Shown here: positions 46,163-55,850 of the stretch, piece after piece
How positions within the stretch are numbered: position 1 is the first letter of the stretch
Layout of the letters: the number at the start of each line of letters is the position of its first letter
Notes under the pieces: generated by a model
What the model was told of the DNA's origin: nothing
What the model saw: only the letters and a program-made list of their open reading frames with translations
Databases searched by the model: none
From: Cellvibrio sp. 79
GTDB taxonomy: Bacteria; Pseudomonadota; Gammaproteobacteria; Pseudomonadales; Cellvibrionaceae
Direction: 5' to 3'
Length of the DNA stretch: 64,000 nucleotides
Assembly (NCBI GenBank): GCA_003056245.1
Contig: MVDH01000003.1
Location: 1,093,957 to 1,157,956, forward strand
Made by a program: the position numbers and the translations under genes

Positions 46163-49100
46163 GTGGTAAACCTCGCACGCAACAAATTGTATTTCTTCGC
46201 CAAGCTTCCGTTATTAAACTTACTGTTCGCGCTGGTGTATTTTGCACTCGCACATTTCGGAATGATGTGGAGCTCGCTCACCTCCAATGTCACCCTGGTA
46301 TGGCCAGCAGCCGGTTTTGCCCTGTTTGGTTTATTGCTTTTTGGATTGCGTGTTGCGCCCGGTATTTTTATCGGTGCTTTTATCGCTACATTGTTTTTAC
46401 ATTTTGATCCTCATCTCGGGCGCAGCTTTACCGCTATCGCATTTACTTTCGTAATGACTTGCGCCGACCTGTTACAAAGCTGGTTAATTGCGCGCATCAA
46501 TCGCGGTTTATTCACCCGCAATTTATTAGTCAGCTTACCGCGCGCACTTTATTTTATTGGCAGCATTTTTATTTGCTGCAGCATTTCCTCCAGTGTCGGC
46601 GTGAACTCACTTTATTACCTCGACATTATTCCGCAAGGCGAATTAATTAAAAGCTGGGCCTTTTGGTGGATGGGCGACAGCATTGGCATGCTGGTAGTAA
46701 CGTCTATCCTCGCCTGGGTATTAATTCCGCGTATCCGTCACAACAATACGCAAGCACAGGCTTTTTTATTGCTGTGCGCCGGTGTTGGCGTGGTGTTATT
46801 TTTAGTCTCGGCGCTGGGTTATATCGAACGTAACAGCGCAGTTCCGTTGATTCCTGAAGCCAACGATTTGCGCCCCTGGTATTTACCGAGCTGGTTGCAA
46901 TTATCGGCACTGGCGATGGGTTTAACGTTAATTGGTTTGCTCACCGCGTATTTGCGCGCACGTCAGAAAAATGATGATTTATTTCAGCGCATCCAGCAAA
47001 AACTGGAAGAAGATGTGTTATCCCAGACGGAAGCATTGCGTGCAGCGAATGATTGGCTACTGAATGAAATTGTCCAGCGCCAGCAAACACAGGAACAACT
47101 GCAAGCATCGCAAGCGGCATTAAAAGAAAGGGAGCAACATTTACGCAGCTTGCTCGATAATATCCCAGATCCTATCTGGTTAAAAAACATGGAAGGTTTT
47201 TATATCAGCTGCAATAAAGCTTTCGCGCTGATGTTAGGCAAACCGGAACATGATGTGCTCGGCAAAACCGAGCAACAACTGGTAACACCGGAATTGGCAG
47301 ACCTATTCCGCCATTACGATCAACAAGCCTTGCGCAGCCATGAGCCCCATCGTTATGAACAGTGGATTTCCATTGCTGACCAACAACGCTATTTACTGGA
47401 CACATTAAAAGTTGCCCTGCGCGATGACGAGGGACAACCTACCGGTATATTAGGAATCGGACGCGACATCACCGAAAAAAATCTGTTGTTTACCGAATTG
47501 GAAAAATTCAAACGTTTTGCAGAATATTCAAGCCAGGGCTTTGGCATCGCTACATTGGACGCCGAAACAATTTATATGAATGCCAGTATGCGCACCATGC
47601 TGAATGGCGTGCTGGGTGATGGCAATTTCAAACAACAGTTCTGGCAATATTTTCCACCGGAATTGCAATCGCAGGTGCGCGATGAAATTATCCCGCAGGT
47701 ATTGCGCGAAGGCCAATGGCAAGGGGAATTGGCAGCACTGCATCCCGATGGTTCGCAATTCCCGACCCACGAAACATTTTTTGTGATTCGCGATGACCAG
47801 GGTAAAGCGCAATACATCGGCAACATCATGACCGATATTTCCGCGCAAAAAGAAACTGAAACCCAACTCTCCCGCGCCAAGGAAACGGCGGAAGAAGCGA
47901 CGCGCGCAAAAAGCCGCTTCCTCGCCAACATGAGTCACGAAATTCGCACGCCGTTGAATGCGGTTCTCGGCTACACACAATTATTAATGCGCGACGAAAA
48001 ATTTACCGGCAACCAGCGCGAACGCCTGGAATTAATTTTGACGTCCAGCCAACGTTTGCTCGGATTGATTAACGATATCCTTGACCTCTCCAAAATCGAA
48101 TCCGGCGTATTGAATTTGCGTCGGGATTATTTTGATTTGCACCAGGAAGTGCAGGATATCCAAACCATTATGGCGGAACGCGCCACCACCAAAGGTTTGC
48201 AATTAATTATGCAGATCGATTTACCCACGCCATATATTGTGAAAGGTGATCGCCAAAAGATCGGCCAGATTTTATTAAACCTGCTCGGCAACGCGATTAA
48301 ATTTACGCCGCACGGCAGTGTGAGTTTGCAAGTGATGCCGCTCGCCGATAACAACGTTGAATTTGTGATTGGCGATACCGGCCCCGGCATCGCCGAAAAA
48401 GAATTGGCGGAATTATTTGCGGCGTTCAAACAAGGGCAAGCCGGTGAAGATGCAGGAGGAACCGGTTTGGGTCTCGCACTTTCACGTCATTTGGCGGAAG
48501 GCATGGGCGGTAGCCTGCGCTTGTCGAGCGTATTGGGGCAGGGAACACTCGCGTATTTAATCCTGCCCTTGGCCAGCGAAAATATTGTGCTGGAACAACG
48601 CAACCACCAAACGTTGCATCACCTTGAAGCTGGCAGCCGCTGTCGTGCATTGGTAGTGGAAGATGATCAGGCGAGCTGCGACATCCTCGTCGACCTGCTG
48701 CGCCAAATCGGGTGTGACACCCTCGCAGCGAGCGATGGCCATGAAGGCTTGTTGCAATGTGCCAGCCACACATTCGATATTATTTTTACCGATATCCGTA
48801 TGCCCGGGATTAATGGCCTGGATATGCTGCGGAAATTGCGCACTGATTCCAACTATAGAGAAACACCGATTATCGCGGTGTCCGCCTCCAGCCTGGAGCA
48901 TGAGCGCGCGTTTTATCTCGCGCAAGGATTCCAGGAATTTATCGGCAAGCCCTATGCGTTCGACGATATTTTTAATGCGCTGCGCGCGTTTGCCCAGGTT
49001 AAATTTGCCGGGCAGGATGATAAACCTGTCGCCGCTGCCGAAGAAAATCTCATCGTCGATATTTCCATCATCAAAACCGAGCTGGAAGAACTTGCAAGCC

Positions 49101-49264
49101 ACGCCGCCAGTGGCGATATGAGTAACAGCAAGAAAATTATCGCCGGCCTTACTTCGGCCCAATTGGGCAATCAACGCCACCAGCAATTGCTGAATGCGGT
49201 GCGCCAATATGATCTGGAGCGAATAGAGAAACTGGTGCACATTTGGCTGGCCGAAACCCGTTAA
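46163..49264 (+). CDS. MASE1 hybrid histidine kinase with two PAS domains and a receiver
   Basis: 1033 residues, GTG start with GGAG eight bases upstream, 13 bp after the REC-GGDEF-EAL gene. A MASE1 multi-helix sensor (about 1-270), coiled coil, two PAS domains (LLDNIPDPIWLKNMEG and the segment ending IGNIMTDISAQKE), HisKA with the phosphoacceptor in FLANMSHEIRTPLNAVLGY, an ATPase domain (LLNLLGNAIKFTPHG, GDTGPGI, GTGLGLALSRHLAEGMGG), a receiver (VVEDDQASCD, DIIFTDIRMPG, FIGKPYAFDD). About 100 residues after the receiver resemble an Hpt position but I see no Hpt histidine. Probably phosphorylates a partner such as the adjacent REC-GGDEF-EAL protein. Confidence 0.92.
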   Translation: MVNLARNKLYFFAKLPLLNLLFALVYFALAHFGMMWSSLTSNVTLVWPAAGFALFGLLLFGLRVAPGIFIGAFIATLFLHFDPHLGRSFTAIAFTFVMTCADLLQSWLIARINRGLFTRNLLVSLPRALYFIGSIFICCSISSSVGVNSLYYLDIIPQGELIKSWAFWWMGDSIGMLVVTSILAWVLIPRIRHNNTQAQAFLLLCAGVGVVLFLVSALGYIERNSAVPLIPEANDLRPWYLPSWLQLSALAMGLTLIGLLTAYLRARQKNDDLFQRIQQKLEEDVLSQTEALRAANDWLLNEIVQRQQTQEQLQASQAALKEREQHLRSLLDNIPDPIWLKNMEGFYISCNKAFALMLGKPEHDVLGKTEQQLVTPELADLFRHYDQQALRSHEPHRYEQWISIADQQRYLLDTLKVALRDDEGQPTGILGIGRDITEKNLLFTELEKFKRFAEYSSQGFGIATLDAETIYMNASMRTMLNGVLGDGNFKQQFWQYFPPELQSQVRDEIIPQVLREGQWQGELAALHPDGSQFPTHETFFVIRDDQGKAQYIGNIMTDISAQKETETQLSRAKETAEEATRAKSRFLANMSHEIRTPLNAVLGYTQLLMRDEKFTGNQRERLELILTSSQRLLGLINDILDLSKIESGVLNLRRDYFDLHQEVQDIQTIMAERATTKGLQLIMQIDLPTPYIVKGDRQKIGQILLNLLGNAIKFTPHGSVSLQVMPLADNNVEFVIGDTGPGIAEKELAELFAAFKQGQAGEDAGGTGLGLALSRHLAEGMGGSLRLSSVLGQGTLAYLILPLASENIVLEQRNHQTLHHLEAGSRCRALVVEDDQASCDILVDLLRQIGCDTLAASDGHEGLLQCASHTFDIIFTDIRMPGINGLDMLRKLRTDSNYRETPIIAVSASSLEHERAFYLAQGFQEFIGKPYAFDDIFNALRAFAQVKFAGQDDKPVAAAEENLIVDISIIKTELEELASHAASGDMSNSKKIIAGLTSAQLGNQRHQQLLNAVRQYDLERIEKLVHIWLAETR

Positions 49265-49427
49265 GCTCTCACCTGACCGGATTTTCGTTTTCCGATTCCT
49301 ATTCAAAATTTCCACGATTCCACACCACGAAAACGTAGCTCAAACCATCCTCCTCTAATTGCTTTTTAGGCAATCATAGGATAGATTATGCATAAATATT
49401 AATTATCATATTTATTGTGAGCAAGCC

Positions 49428-50474
49428 GTGACAGATTCAAGGTTTTCGGTCAATGACCACCCCCATCGCCGGTTCAACCCGTTAACCGGCGAATGGCTAT
49501 TGGTGTCCCCCCATCGCACCAAGCGCCCCTGGCAGGGCCAGCAGGAACTTAACCAATGGCCTGACAGCCCCGCCCATGATCCAAAGTGTTATTTGTGTGC
49601 GGGCAATGAGCGTATTGGCGGGGAACATAACCCGGATTACAAAACCACCTTCGTATTTACCAACGATTTCGCCGCGCTGATGCCGGAAGTCCCCGCTGCG
49701 CCAGCGACCACCGATCCGCTGTTCCAGATCCAGGCTGAGCAAGGTACCAGCCGCGTCATCTGCTTTTCGCCCGATCACAGCAAAACCTTGCCGCTGTTAT
49801 CGGATGAAGAGATGCAGGCAGTAATTACAACCTGGATGCGCGAAGCGGCAGACCTCGGCCAACGCTACGCCAGCGTGCAGATTTTTGAAAACAAAGGTGC
49901 GGTGATGGGTTGTTCCAATCCTCACCCGCATGGACAAGTCTGGGCACAGGATCATATTCCGACGCTGGTTGCCAAAGAAGATGAACAACAGCGTGCATTC
50001 CTGGCTAAACAAGGCCAATCCTTGTTGCTGGACTACGCCCGTAAAGAATCCGCCAGTGGCGAGCGCGTAGTTGTGGAGAACGATGATTGGCTGGTGGTTG
50101 TGCCTTTCTGGGCCGCCTGGCCATTCGAAACCCTGCTGCTACCCAAGCATGCAGTGGCGCGTATTACGGATTTGAATGAAGCACAACAACTCAGCCTCGG
50201 TCACATCCTGCGCGACCTGACCGCGCGTTATGACAACCTGTTCGAATGCTCTTTCCCCTATTCCATGGGCTGGCACGGAGCACCATTTACTACCGCCAGC
50301 AACGATCACTGGCAATTGCATGCCCACTTTTATCCACCCCTGTTGCGCAGTGCCAGCGTGCGCAAATTTATGGTGGGTTACGAGATGCTGGGCGAACCCC
50401 AGCGCGATATTTCCCCCGAACAGGCCGCTGCGCGCTTGCGTGAACAGAGCCCGGTTCACTTCAAAAACAAATAA
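49428..50474 (+). CDS. galT: Galactose-1-phosphate uridylyltransferase
   Basis: 348 residues with the HIT-family active site in [11 protein letters not shown] (His-Pro-His), the [16 protein letters not shown]-terminus, zinc-ligand CYLC pair, and [19 protein letters not shown] near the end. It moves UMP from UDP-glucose to galactose 1-phosphate (Leloir pathway). GTG start at 49428; the family N-terminus fits, with only a weak GAGC ribosome site. Followed by galK after 43 bp; the AT-rich sequence upstream (49380-49427) probably carries the promoter. Confidence 0.97.
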   Translation: MTDSRFSVNDHPHRRFNPLTGEWLLVSPHRTKRPWQGQQELNQWPDSPAHDPKCYLCAGNERIGGEHNPDYKTTFVFTNDFAALMPEVPAAPATTDPLFQIQAEQGTSRVICFSPDHSKTLPLLSDEEMQAVITTWMREAADLGQRYASVQIFENKGAVMGCSNPHPHGQVWAQDHIPTLVAKEDEQQRAFLAKQGQSLLLDYARKESASGERVVVENDDWLVVVPFWAAWPFETLLLPKHAVARITDLNEAQQLSLGHILRDLTARYDNLFECSFPYSMGWHGAPFTTASNDHWQLHAHFYPPLLRSASVRKFMVGYEMLGEPQRDISPEQAAARLREQSPVHFKNK

Positions 50475-50517
50475 TTTCTTTGCAGATCAAAAAGAATAAG
50501 GCGATAGGTATCAGCCC

Positions 50518-51672
50518 ATGAACACCCTTTCCGACGCACGAGTTAGCGAACTTTTTAGCCAGTTTTTTGGTAGCCAGCCCCAGGCATTGGTCAAAGCACC
50601 CGGCCGCGTAAACCTGATCGGGGAACATACCGATTACAACGGCGGTTTCGTCTTGCCCGCTGCCATCAACTATCACACCTATATCGCCTTTAGCCCGCGC
50701 GCTGACCGCTTGCTCCGCGTCGTCGCCTGGAATTTTAATCACGCGGATGTCTTGATCCCACTGACCGAAGAACAGATCGAAGACGAACAACACCCTTGGT
50801 CCAACTACATTCGCGGCGTAGTACAACAACTTTGCCGCGCCGGTTTCACATTGGCGGGTGGCGATTTGTATATCGCCGGTGATTTACCGTCCGGTGCAGG
50901 CCTAAGCAGTTCGGCATCGCTGGAAATGGCGGTGATCCGCGCATTATTAAATCTGAGTGGCGAAACTATCGACCCAACTAAAGCCGCGTTGCTGGGCCAG
51001 GCGGCAGAGAATCAGTTTGTGGGTTGCAACTGCGGGATTATGGATCAATTGATTTCCGCCCGCGGCCAGACCAATAGTGCACTGCTAATCGACTGCCAGG
51101 ATTTATCCACCCGCGCCGTAACCATGCCATCCGACTGGGAAATCCTGATCGTTCACAGTGGCGTCAAGCGCGGGCTGGTCGATAGCGAATACAACCAGCG
51201 TCGCCAGCAGTGCGAGCAGGCCGCCGCCCATTTCGGTCAAACTTCACTGCGCGCTGTTAGTCTCGCCGATTTACTCGCTGCCGACGGCAAGCTCGATAAC
51301 CTGAGCTTCCGCCGCGCGCGCCACGTCCTCAGCGAAAACGCCCGCACCCTCATCGCCGCTGACGCATTGGCCAACGGCGAATTGTCTACACTGGTCAACG
51401 TGATGGGCGAATCCCATAACTCCATGCGCGATGATTTCAATATCACCACGCCGGCGATTGATCGCTTGGTGGAAATCATCGCCTCCGCCGGGAAAGGCCA
51501 GGCGGGTGTGCGCATGACGGGTGGAGGTTTTGGTGGCTGCGTTGTTGCAGTCGCACCGGCTGAAGTGATTCCCCGTTTGATGGCCGCCGTATCCCGCACC
51601 TATGAGCAGGAAACCGGCTGCGTTCCTACCTTGATCCCCGCCAAAGCCAGCGCGGGTGCTTTTAGCAGTTAA
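50518..51672 (+). CDS. galK: Galactokinase
   Basis: 384 residues of the GHMP kinase family: the galactokinase signature APGRVNLIGEHTDYNGG near residue 35, the ATP-loop PSGAGLSSSASLE and the third motif RMTGGGFGGCVV. It phosphorylates galactose at C1 with ATP. Ends 142 bp before the TonB receptor. Confidence 0.98.
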   Translation: MNTLSDARVSELFSQFFGSQPQALVKAPGRVNLIGEHTDYNGGFVLPAAINYHTYIAFSPRADRLLRVVAWNFNHADVLIPLTEEQIEDEQHPWSNYIRGVVQQLCRAGFTLAGGDLYIAGDLPSGAGLSSSASLEMAVIRALLNLSGETIDPTKAALLGQAAENQFVGCNCGIMDQLISARGQTNSALLIDCQDLSTRAVTMPSDWEILIVHSGVKRGLVDSEYNQRRQQCEQAAAHFGQTSLRAVSLADLLAADGKLDNLSFRRARHVLSENARTLIAADALANGELSTLVNVMGESHNSMRDDFNITTPAIDRLVEIIASAGKGQAGVRMTGGGFGGCVVAVAPAEVIPRLMAAVSRTYEQETGCVPTLIPAKASAGAFSS

Positions 51673-51694
51673 TTTTTAGTCATTAATTTTTCAC

Positions 51695-51740
51695 GCGCCA
51701 AATATCTGCCATTGACACTTGGCGCCGATTAATTAATCAT
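51695..51740 (+). promoter_or_regulatory. Candidate promoter with operator ahead of the TonB receptor
   Basis: A perfect -35 hexamer TTGACA (51712-51717) and a weak -10 AATCAT (51735-51740) at 17 bp. The -35 lies within a palindrome GCGCCAA (51695-51701) / TTGGCGC (51719-51725), a good site for a regulator to block polymerase. A further AT-rich palindrome ATCAT...ATGAT follows around 51736-51750. Confidence 0.45.
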
Positions 51741-51814
51741 ATAAATGATATTTTATTATTATCTATAATTACAGTTGTACATATAACGATAAAACAATTC
51801 ACGAGGACAGATGT

Positions 51815-54526
51815 ATGAAAAGCTCAATCAACCTGCGTCACACTCCCTTGTTCCTGGCCCTCAGCCTGATCAGCGGCGTATCTATGGCACAAACAACCCA
51901 ACAAACCACTGAAGGCCTGGTTGAAGAAGTTGTCGTTACTGGCAAATTCGCCCAAAGCCTGCAGTCGGCGATGGAAGTAAAGCGCAACTCGGCGACCGTC
52001 GTTGAGGCTATTTCCTCCGAAGATATTGGCCAATTGCCCGATGTTTCCATCAGTGATTCCTTAAAGCGCCTGCCCGGCCTCGCGCAAGACCGCGACCGTG
52101 GTAATGGCAGCCAGATTTCTATCCGCGGTATGGGCGGTATGCTCGGTTTCACCACATTGAACGGCCGTGAAGTGGCGATCCTGGAAGAGACCCGTAATAT
52201 CCGTTACGACCAGTTCCCGTCCGAGCTGATCAACAGCGCGCAGGTTTATAAAACGCCGCAAGCGTCTATCGCGGAAGGTGGCGTATCCGGCAGCGTGAAC
52301 CTGAATACCATCAAACCCCTGGATTATGATTCCACCAAAGTGGTTGTCGATGTGCGTGCGACGTCATTCGATCTGGGCAAAGACATTGATGATGCGGCCA
52401 ACAGCGGTATCGGCCAGCGCTACAGCATTTCCTATATCGACCAGTTTGCGGATGACACCGTCGGTGTAGCCCTCGGTTACTCAACCCGCTCCGAACCTAT
52501 CGCCACCCAGCGCGCTGAACTCTGGAACTACGGTGACACCTGGCACAACACCCAATGGAACGACAAACTCGGCGCGAATGTCATCGCGCCTTGGGGCGGC
52601 TCTGCATTGGTACGCGGCGGCGAAGATGAGCGTCAAGGCGTGATGGCCGCCGTCCAATGGAAACCAAACGACAACCTGGAAATCGCGTATGACGGTTTCT
52701 GGTCTTCATTTGATGTATCCGAACAGCAACGCGGCTTCGATTTCCAAATCAGCAACGCCTTCGCCAACCAATGGGACCTGCTCAAAACCACACCGACTGC
52801 TTACACCAACACTGACCTGGGTGCGAACGCGGTAGATCTGCTTTCCGGCACCGTTGGCCTGAGCAGCCTGCGCAACATCAACGAAGAATATGTACAAGAC
52901 GACGAACTCACCAACCACGGCCTGAACGTGAAATGGACCCAGGATCTGTGGACCATCACTGCTGATGCAGGCGTCTCCGAAACCAGCCGCGACAAGCGCT
53001 GGGCATCGATCCGCACCCTCGTAAACAACCCCGGACGCGCAACCTTTGGCGCAACCGGTGATGGTCGTATGACCTTCGATTTACTCGATGCGGACCTGAC
53101 CGACTTGGTCAGCAACACAATTGGCGATATCCAGGTACAACCAGATGCCGAAGGCGGTGACAAACTGACATCATTCAAGCTGGATGTGCAACGCGATCTG
53201 GAAGTTGGCATCCTGCAAGCCGTTAAAGTAGGTTTGGCCAGTTCCAGCCGCGACAAGTTCGAACACAGCCAAATTTGGACCCAAAGCGCCACCCAAAATA
53301 CCGGCAGTGCCATTCCTGCCAACCTGGTTATCGATGCTAAAAGCTCAAGCTACTGGGGCGACTTGCCGGATTACCTGAGCCTGGATCGCGGTGCCCTGAT
53401 CAGTCATTACTTCGGCAGCTTGAAAAACCCGAACCCGGGCGATGCGGATGACCTGATCGCCAGCTGGGACGTAAGCGAAGACATTTTTGCCCAATACATC
53501 CAGGTCGATCTGGCCACTGAAATCGCTGGCCTGCCCCTGACGGGTAATATCGGCGTACGCAATGTAGATACCGAAACCACCTCAGGGGGCTATCAACAAG
53601 GCGAAGATGTCTGGGTAGAAGTGACGCCTGGCAACTGGCAGCCGCAACCGGTCATAGAAGCGATTTCTGTTGATCACGACTATAACGATGTGTTGCCAAG
53701 TACCAACTGGACCCTGGCAGTTACCGACGAGCAATTGATTCGTTTTGCTGCCGGTAAAACCATGGCGCGCGCGCCGGTCAATATGATGAGCCCAAGCCTC
53801 AACCTGAACCAGGATTTGTGGGGTTCAAACCCGGGTGAATCAACTTCCGGCAACCCGAAACTGAATCCATTCCGCGCTGACCAGGCAGATTTGGCCTACG
53901 AATGGTATTACTCCGAAGGTTCGCAAATTGCGGTAAACCTGTTCTACAAAGATTTGGAAAGTTTTATCGCCCGTGCCGCCGACGCAGAAACCGTTGTTAG
54001 CAATGGCAAGGAATACAAAGTATCGCGCCCCATCAATGGCAGCGGCGGCTACATTCGCGGCTATGAATTGTTATGGCAACAATCGTTTGATTTCTTACCC
54101 GCGCCATTCAATGGCCTCGGTGTGTACACCAACTACTCGCACAACGAATCCAACGTTGAGCAATTTGTACCGCTCTATAGCGACTACAAAGCGCAGCTGA
54201 CCGGTTTATCGGAAGATGTCGCCAACTTTACCCTGTGGTACTACATCAATGGTTTTGAAGCGCGCACCTCGTACAGTTATCGCAGTGCGTTCCAGCGCGA
54301 CATCAACCTGGTGATGGGCGAAGAAGGTATGAACGATTCCGAAGGCTACTGGGATTTGAGTCTATCGTACGAATTCAACGATCACTATAAAGTATCGTTC
54401 CAGGTACAAAACCTCACCGACGAGCCGTACAAAACTTACGGACTGGAGTCAAACAATCCGGCGCATATCAACAAGTACGAGGAATTTGGTACTCGTTACT
54501 CCATTGGTTTGAACTGGAAGTTGTAA
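51815..54526 (+). CDS. TonB-dependent receptor of the galactan locus
   Basis: 903 residues: signal peptide cut near residue 25 (SMAQ), plug domain starting with the EEVVVTGKFAQSL segment and the DVSISDSLKRLPGL and RGMGGMLGFTTLNGREV loops, then a large beta-barrel of about 22 strands ending in GLNWKL. Such receptors import oligosaccharides or siderophores across the outer membrane with energy from TonB-ExbBD. The flanking galT-galK and GH53/GH2 genes point to galacto-oligosaccharides. GAGG eight bases before ATG 51815. Terminator follows before the GH53 gene. Confidence 0.95.
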   Translation: MKSSINLRHTPLFLALSLISGVSMAQTTQQTTEGLVEEVVVTGKFAQSLQSAMEVKRNSATVVEAISSEDIGQLPDVSISDSLKRLPGLAQDRDRGNGSQISIRGMGGMLGFTTLNGREVAILEETRNIRYDQFPSELINSAQVYKTPQASIAEGGVSGSVNLNTIKPLDYDSTKVVVDVRATSFDLGKDIDDAANSGIGQRYSISYIDQFADDTVGVALGYSTRSEPIATQRAELWNYGDTWHNTQWNDKLGANVIAPWGGSALVRGGEDERQGVMAAVQWKPNDNLEIAYDGFWSSFDVSEQQRGFDFQISNAFANQWDLLKTTPTAYTNTDLGANAVDLLSGTVGLSSLRNINEEYVQDDELTNHGLNVKWTQDLWTITADAGVSETSRDKRWASIRTLVNNPGRATFGATGDGRMTFDLLDADLTDLVSNTIGDIQVQPDAEGGDKLTSFKLDVQRDLEVGILQAVKVGLASSSRDKFEHSQIWTQSATQNTGSAIPANLVIDAKSSSYWGDLPDYLSLDRGALISHYFGSLKNPNPGDADDLIASWDVSEDIFAQYIQVDLATEIAGLPLTGNIGVRNVDTETTSGGYQQGEDVWVEVTPGNWQPQPVIEAISVDHDYNDVLPSTNWTLAVTDEQLIRFAAGKTMARAPVNMMSPSLNLNQDLWGSNPGESTSGNPKLNPFRADQADLAYEWYYSEGSQIAVNLFYKDLESFIARAADAETVVSNGKEYKVSRPINGSGGYIRGYELLWQQSFDFLPAPFNGLGVYTNYSHNESNVEQFVPLYSDYKAQLTGLSEDVANFTLWYYINGFEARTSYSYRSAFQRDINLVMGEEGMNDSEGYWDLSLSYEFNDHYKVSFQVQNLTDEPYKTYGLESNNPAHINKYEEFGTRYSIGLNWKL

Positions 54527-54589
54527 CAGTCAGGCAAACGTTGCAATCGCAACCTAAACGGGTTTTACTCAGAACTATCTCTCCTTATT

Positions 54590-54617
54590 GCGGCTGCCTC
54601 GGCAGCCGCTTTTTTTC
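54590..54617 (+). terminator. Intrinsic terminator between the TonB receptor and GH53
   Basis: GCGGCTGCC / GGCAGCCGC (54590-54598 with 54601-54609), two-base gap as written, then T8. It ends 47 nt before the GH53 start. Confidence 0.9.
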
Positions 54618-54663
54618 CGTGCCAGTGAAGCGCGGAGCAAGGCAAAACGTACGAGGCAAAAAC

Positions 54664-55845
54664 ATGATGTATGTGTTGCGCAAAAAAATCGGTTTTATAG
54701 CCGCAATGATTTTTTTGTCCAGTCAGTTTTTATTGAATAACAACACTATCGCCGCCGATGATTTTTATACCGGCGCCGATTTATCCTACGTTAATGAAAT
54801 GGAAGACTGCGGCGCGGTGTATCGCAATAAAGGCGAAAAAGTTGATCCATTTGCACTCTTTGCCGATAAAGGCACAAAGCTCGTGCGTGTACGCTTATGG
54901 CACAACGCTGAATGGACAAATTATTCCGATCTGGACGATGTAACCAAAACCCTGCAACGCGCCAAAGCCCACAACATGAAAACCTTACTGGATTTTCATT
55001 ACTCCGATACCTGGACTGACCCGGAAAAACAATTTATTCCCAAAGCCTGGGCACATATCAACGACACCAACGAATTGGCAAAAGCACTTTACGATTACAC
55101 CACGGAAACCCTGTCCGCATTGGATAAAAAAAATCTGTTGCCGGACATGGTGCAAGTGGGCAATGAAACCAATATCGAAATTTTACAGCCAGAAAAAAAT
55201 ATCGTTCACGGTATTCCCAACTGGCAACGCAATGCCGCATTGTTAAATAGCGGCATAAAAGCAGTGCGCGATTACAGCAAAACAGCCAACAAAAAAATCG
55301 AAATTGTTTTACATATCGCCCAACCGGAAAATGCACTTTGGTGGTTTAAACAAGCCACAGAAAATGGCGTGAAGGATTTTGACATTATTGGCCTCTCCTA
55401 TTACCCGCAATGGTCAACCTATAAATTGCCACAGCTACCTGATGCCATCAAAGAATTAAAAACCACTTACGCCAGAAAAGTGATGATTGTTGAAACAGCG
55501 TATCCCTGGACGCTGAAAAACTTCGACAAGGCTGGCAACGTATTGGAAGAAAAAGCATTGCAACCAGAATTCCCCGCCACCGCCAAAGGCCAATTAATGT
55601 ATTTGCTAACCTTAACGCAATTAGTAAAAAAGGCGGGCGGCCTGGGTGTGATTTATTGGGAACCGGCCTGGGTAAGCACACGCTGCAAAACATTGTGGGC
55701 GAGAGGTTCACATTGGGAAAACGCCAGCTTCTTTGATGCAACACGCCATAACAATGCCTTGCCTGCTTTTTTATTTTTTAATGCCACCTACACTAACAAT
55801 CAAGACAAGAAATCCAATAACCAAATCAACCACACCAACGAGTGA
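54664..55845 (+). CDS. GH53 endo-beta-1,4-galactanase (secreted)
   Basis: 393 residues. Start at ATG 54664 with GAGG eight bases upstream; an earlier in-frame start (54541) lies before the terminator and is not credible. Signal peptide cut near residue 30 (TIA/ADDF). GH53 motifs: GADLSYVNEMEDCG, VRVRLWH, LLDFHYSDTWTDP, acid/base E168 in VQVGNETN, and nucleophile E277 in IVETAYPW. It cleaves beta-1,4-galactan, for example side chains of pectin, outside the cell. No carbohydrate-binding module. Its stop overlaps a GTG that would start the GH2 gene nine bases upstream of ATG, so the two are tightly linked. Confidence 0.95.
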   Translation: MMYVLRKKIGFIAAMIFLSSQFLLNNNTIAADDFYTGADLSYVNEMEDCGAVYRNKGEKVDPFALFADKGTKLVRVRLWHNAEWTNYSDLDDVTKTLQRAKAHNMKTLLDFHYSDTWTDPEKQFIPKAWAHINDTNELAKALYDYTTETLSALDKKNLLPDMVQVGNETNIEILQPEKNIVHGIPNWQRNAALLNSGIKAVRDYSKTANKKIEIVLHIAQPENALWWFKQATENGVKDFDIIGLSYYPQWSTYKLPQLPDAIKELKTTYARKVMIVETAYPWTLKNFDKAGNVLEEKALQPEFPATAKGQLMYLLTLTQLVKKAGGLGVIYWEPAWVSTRCKTLWARGSHWENASFFDATRHNNALPAFLFFNATYTNNQDKKSNNQINHTNE

Positions 55846-55850
55846 GAAAT

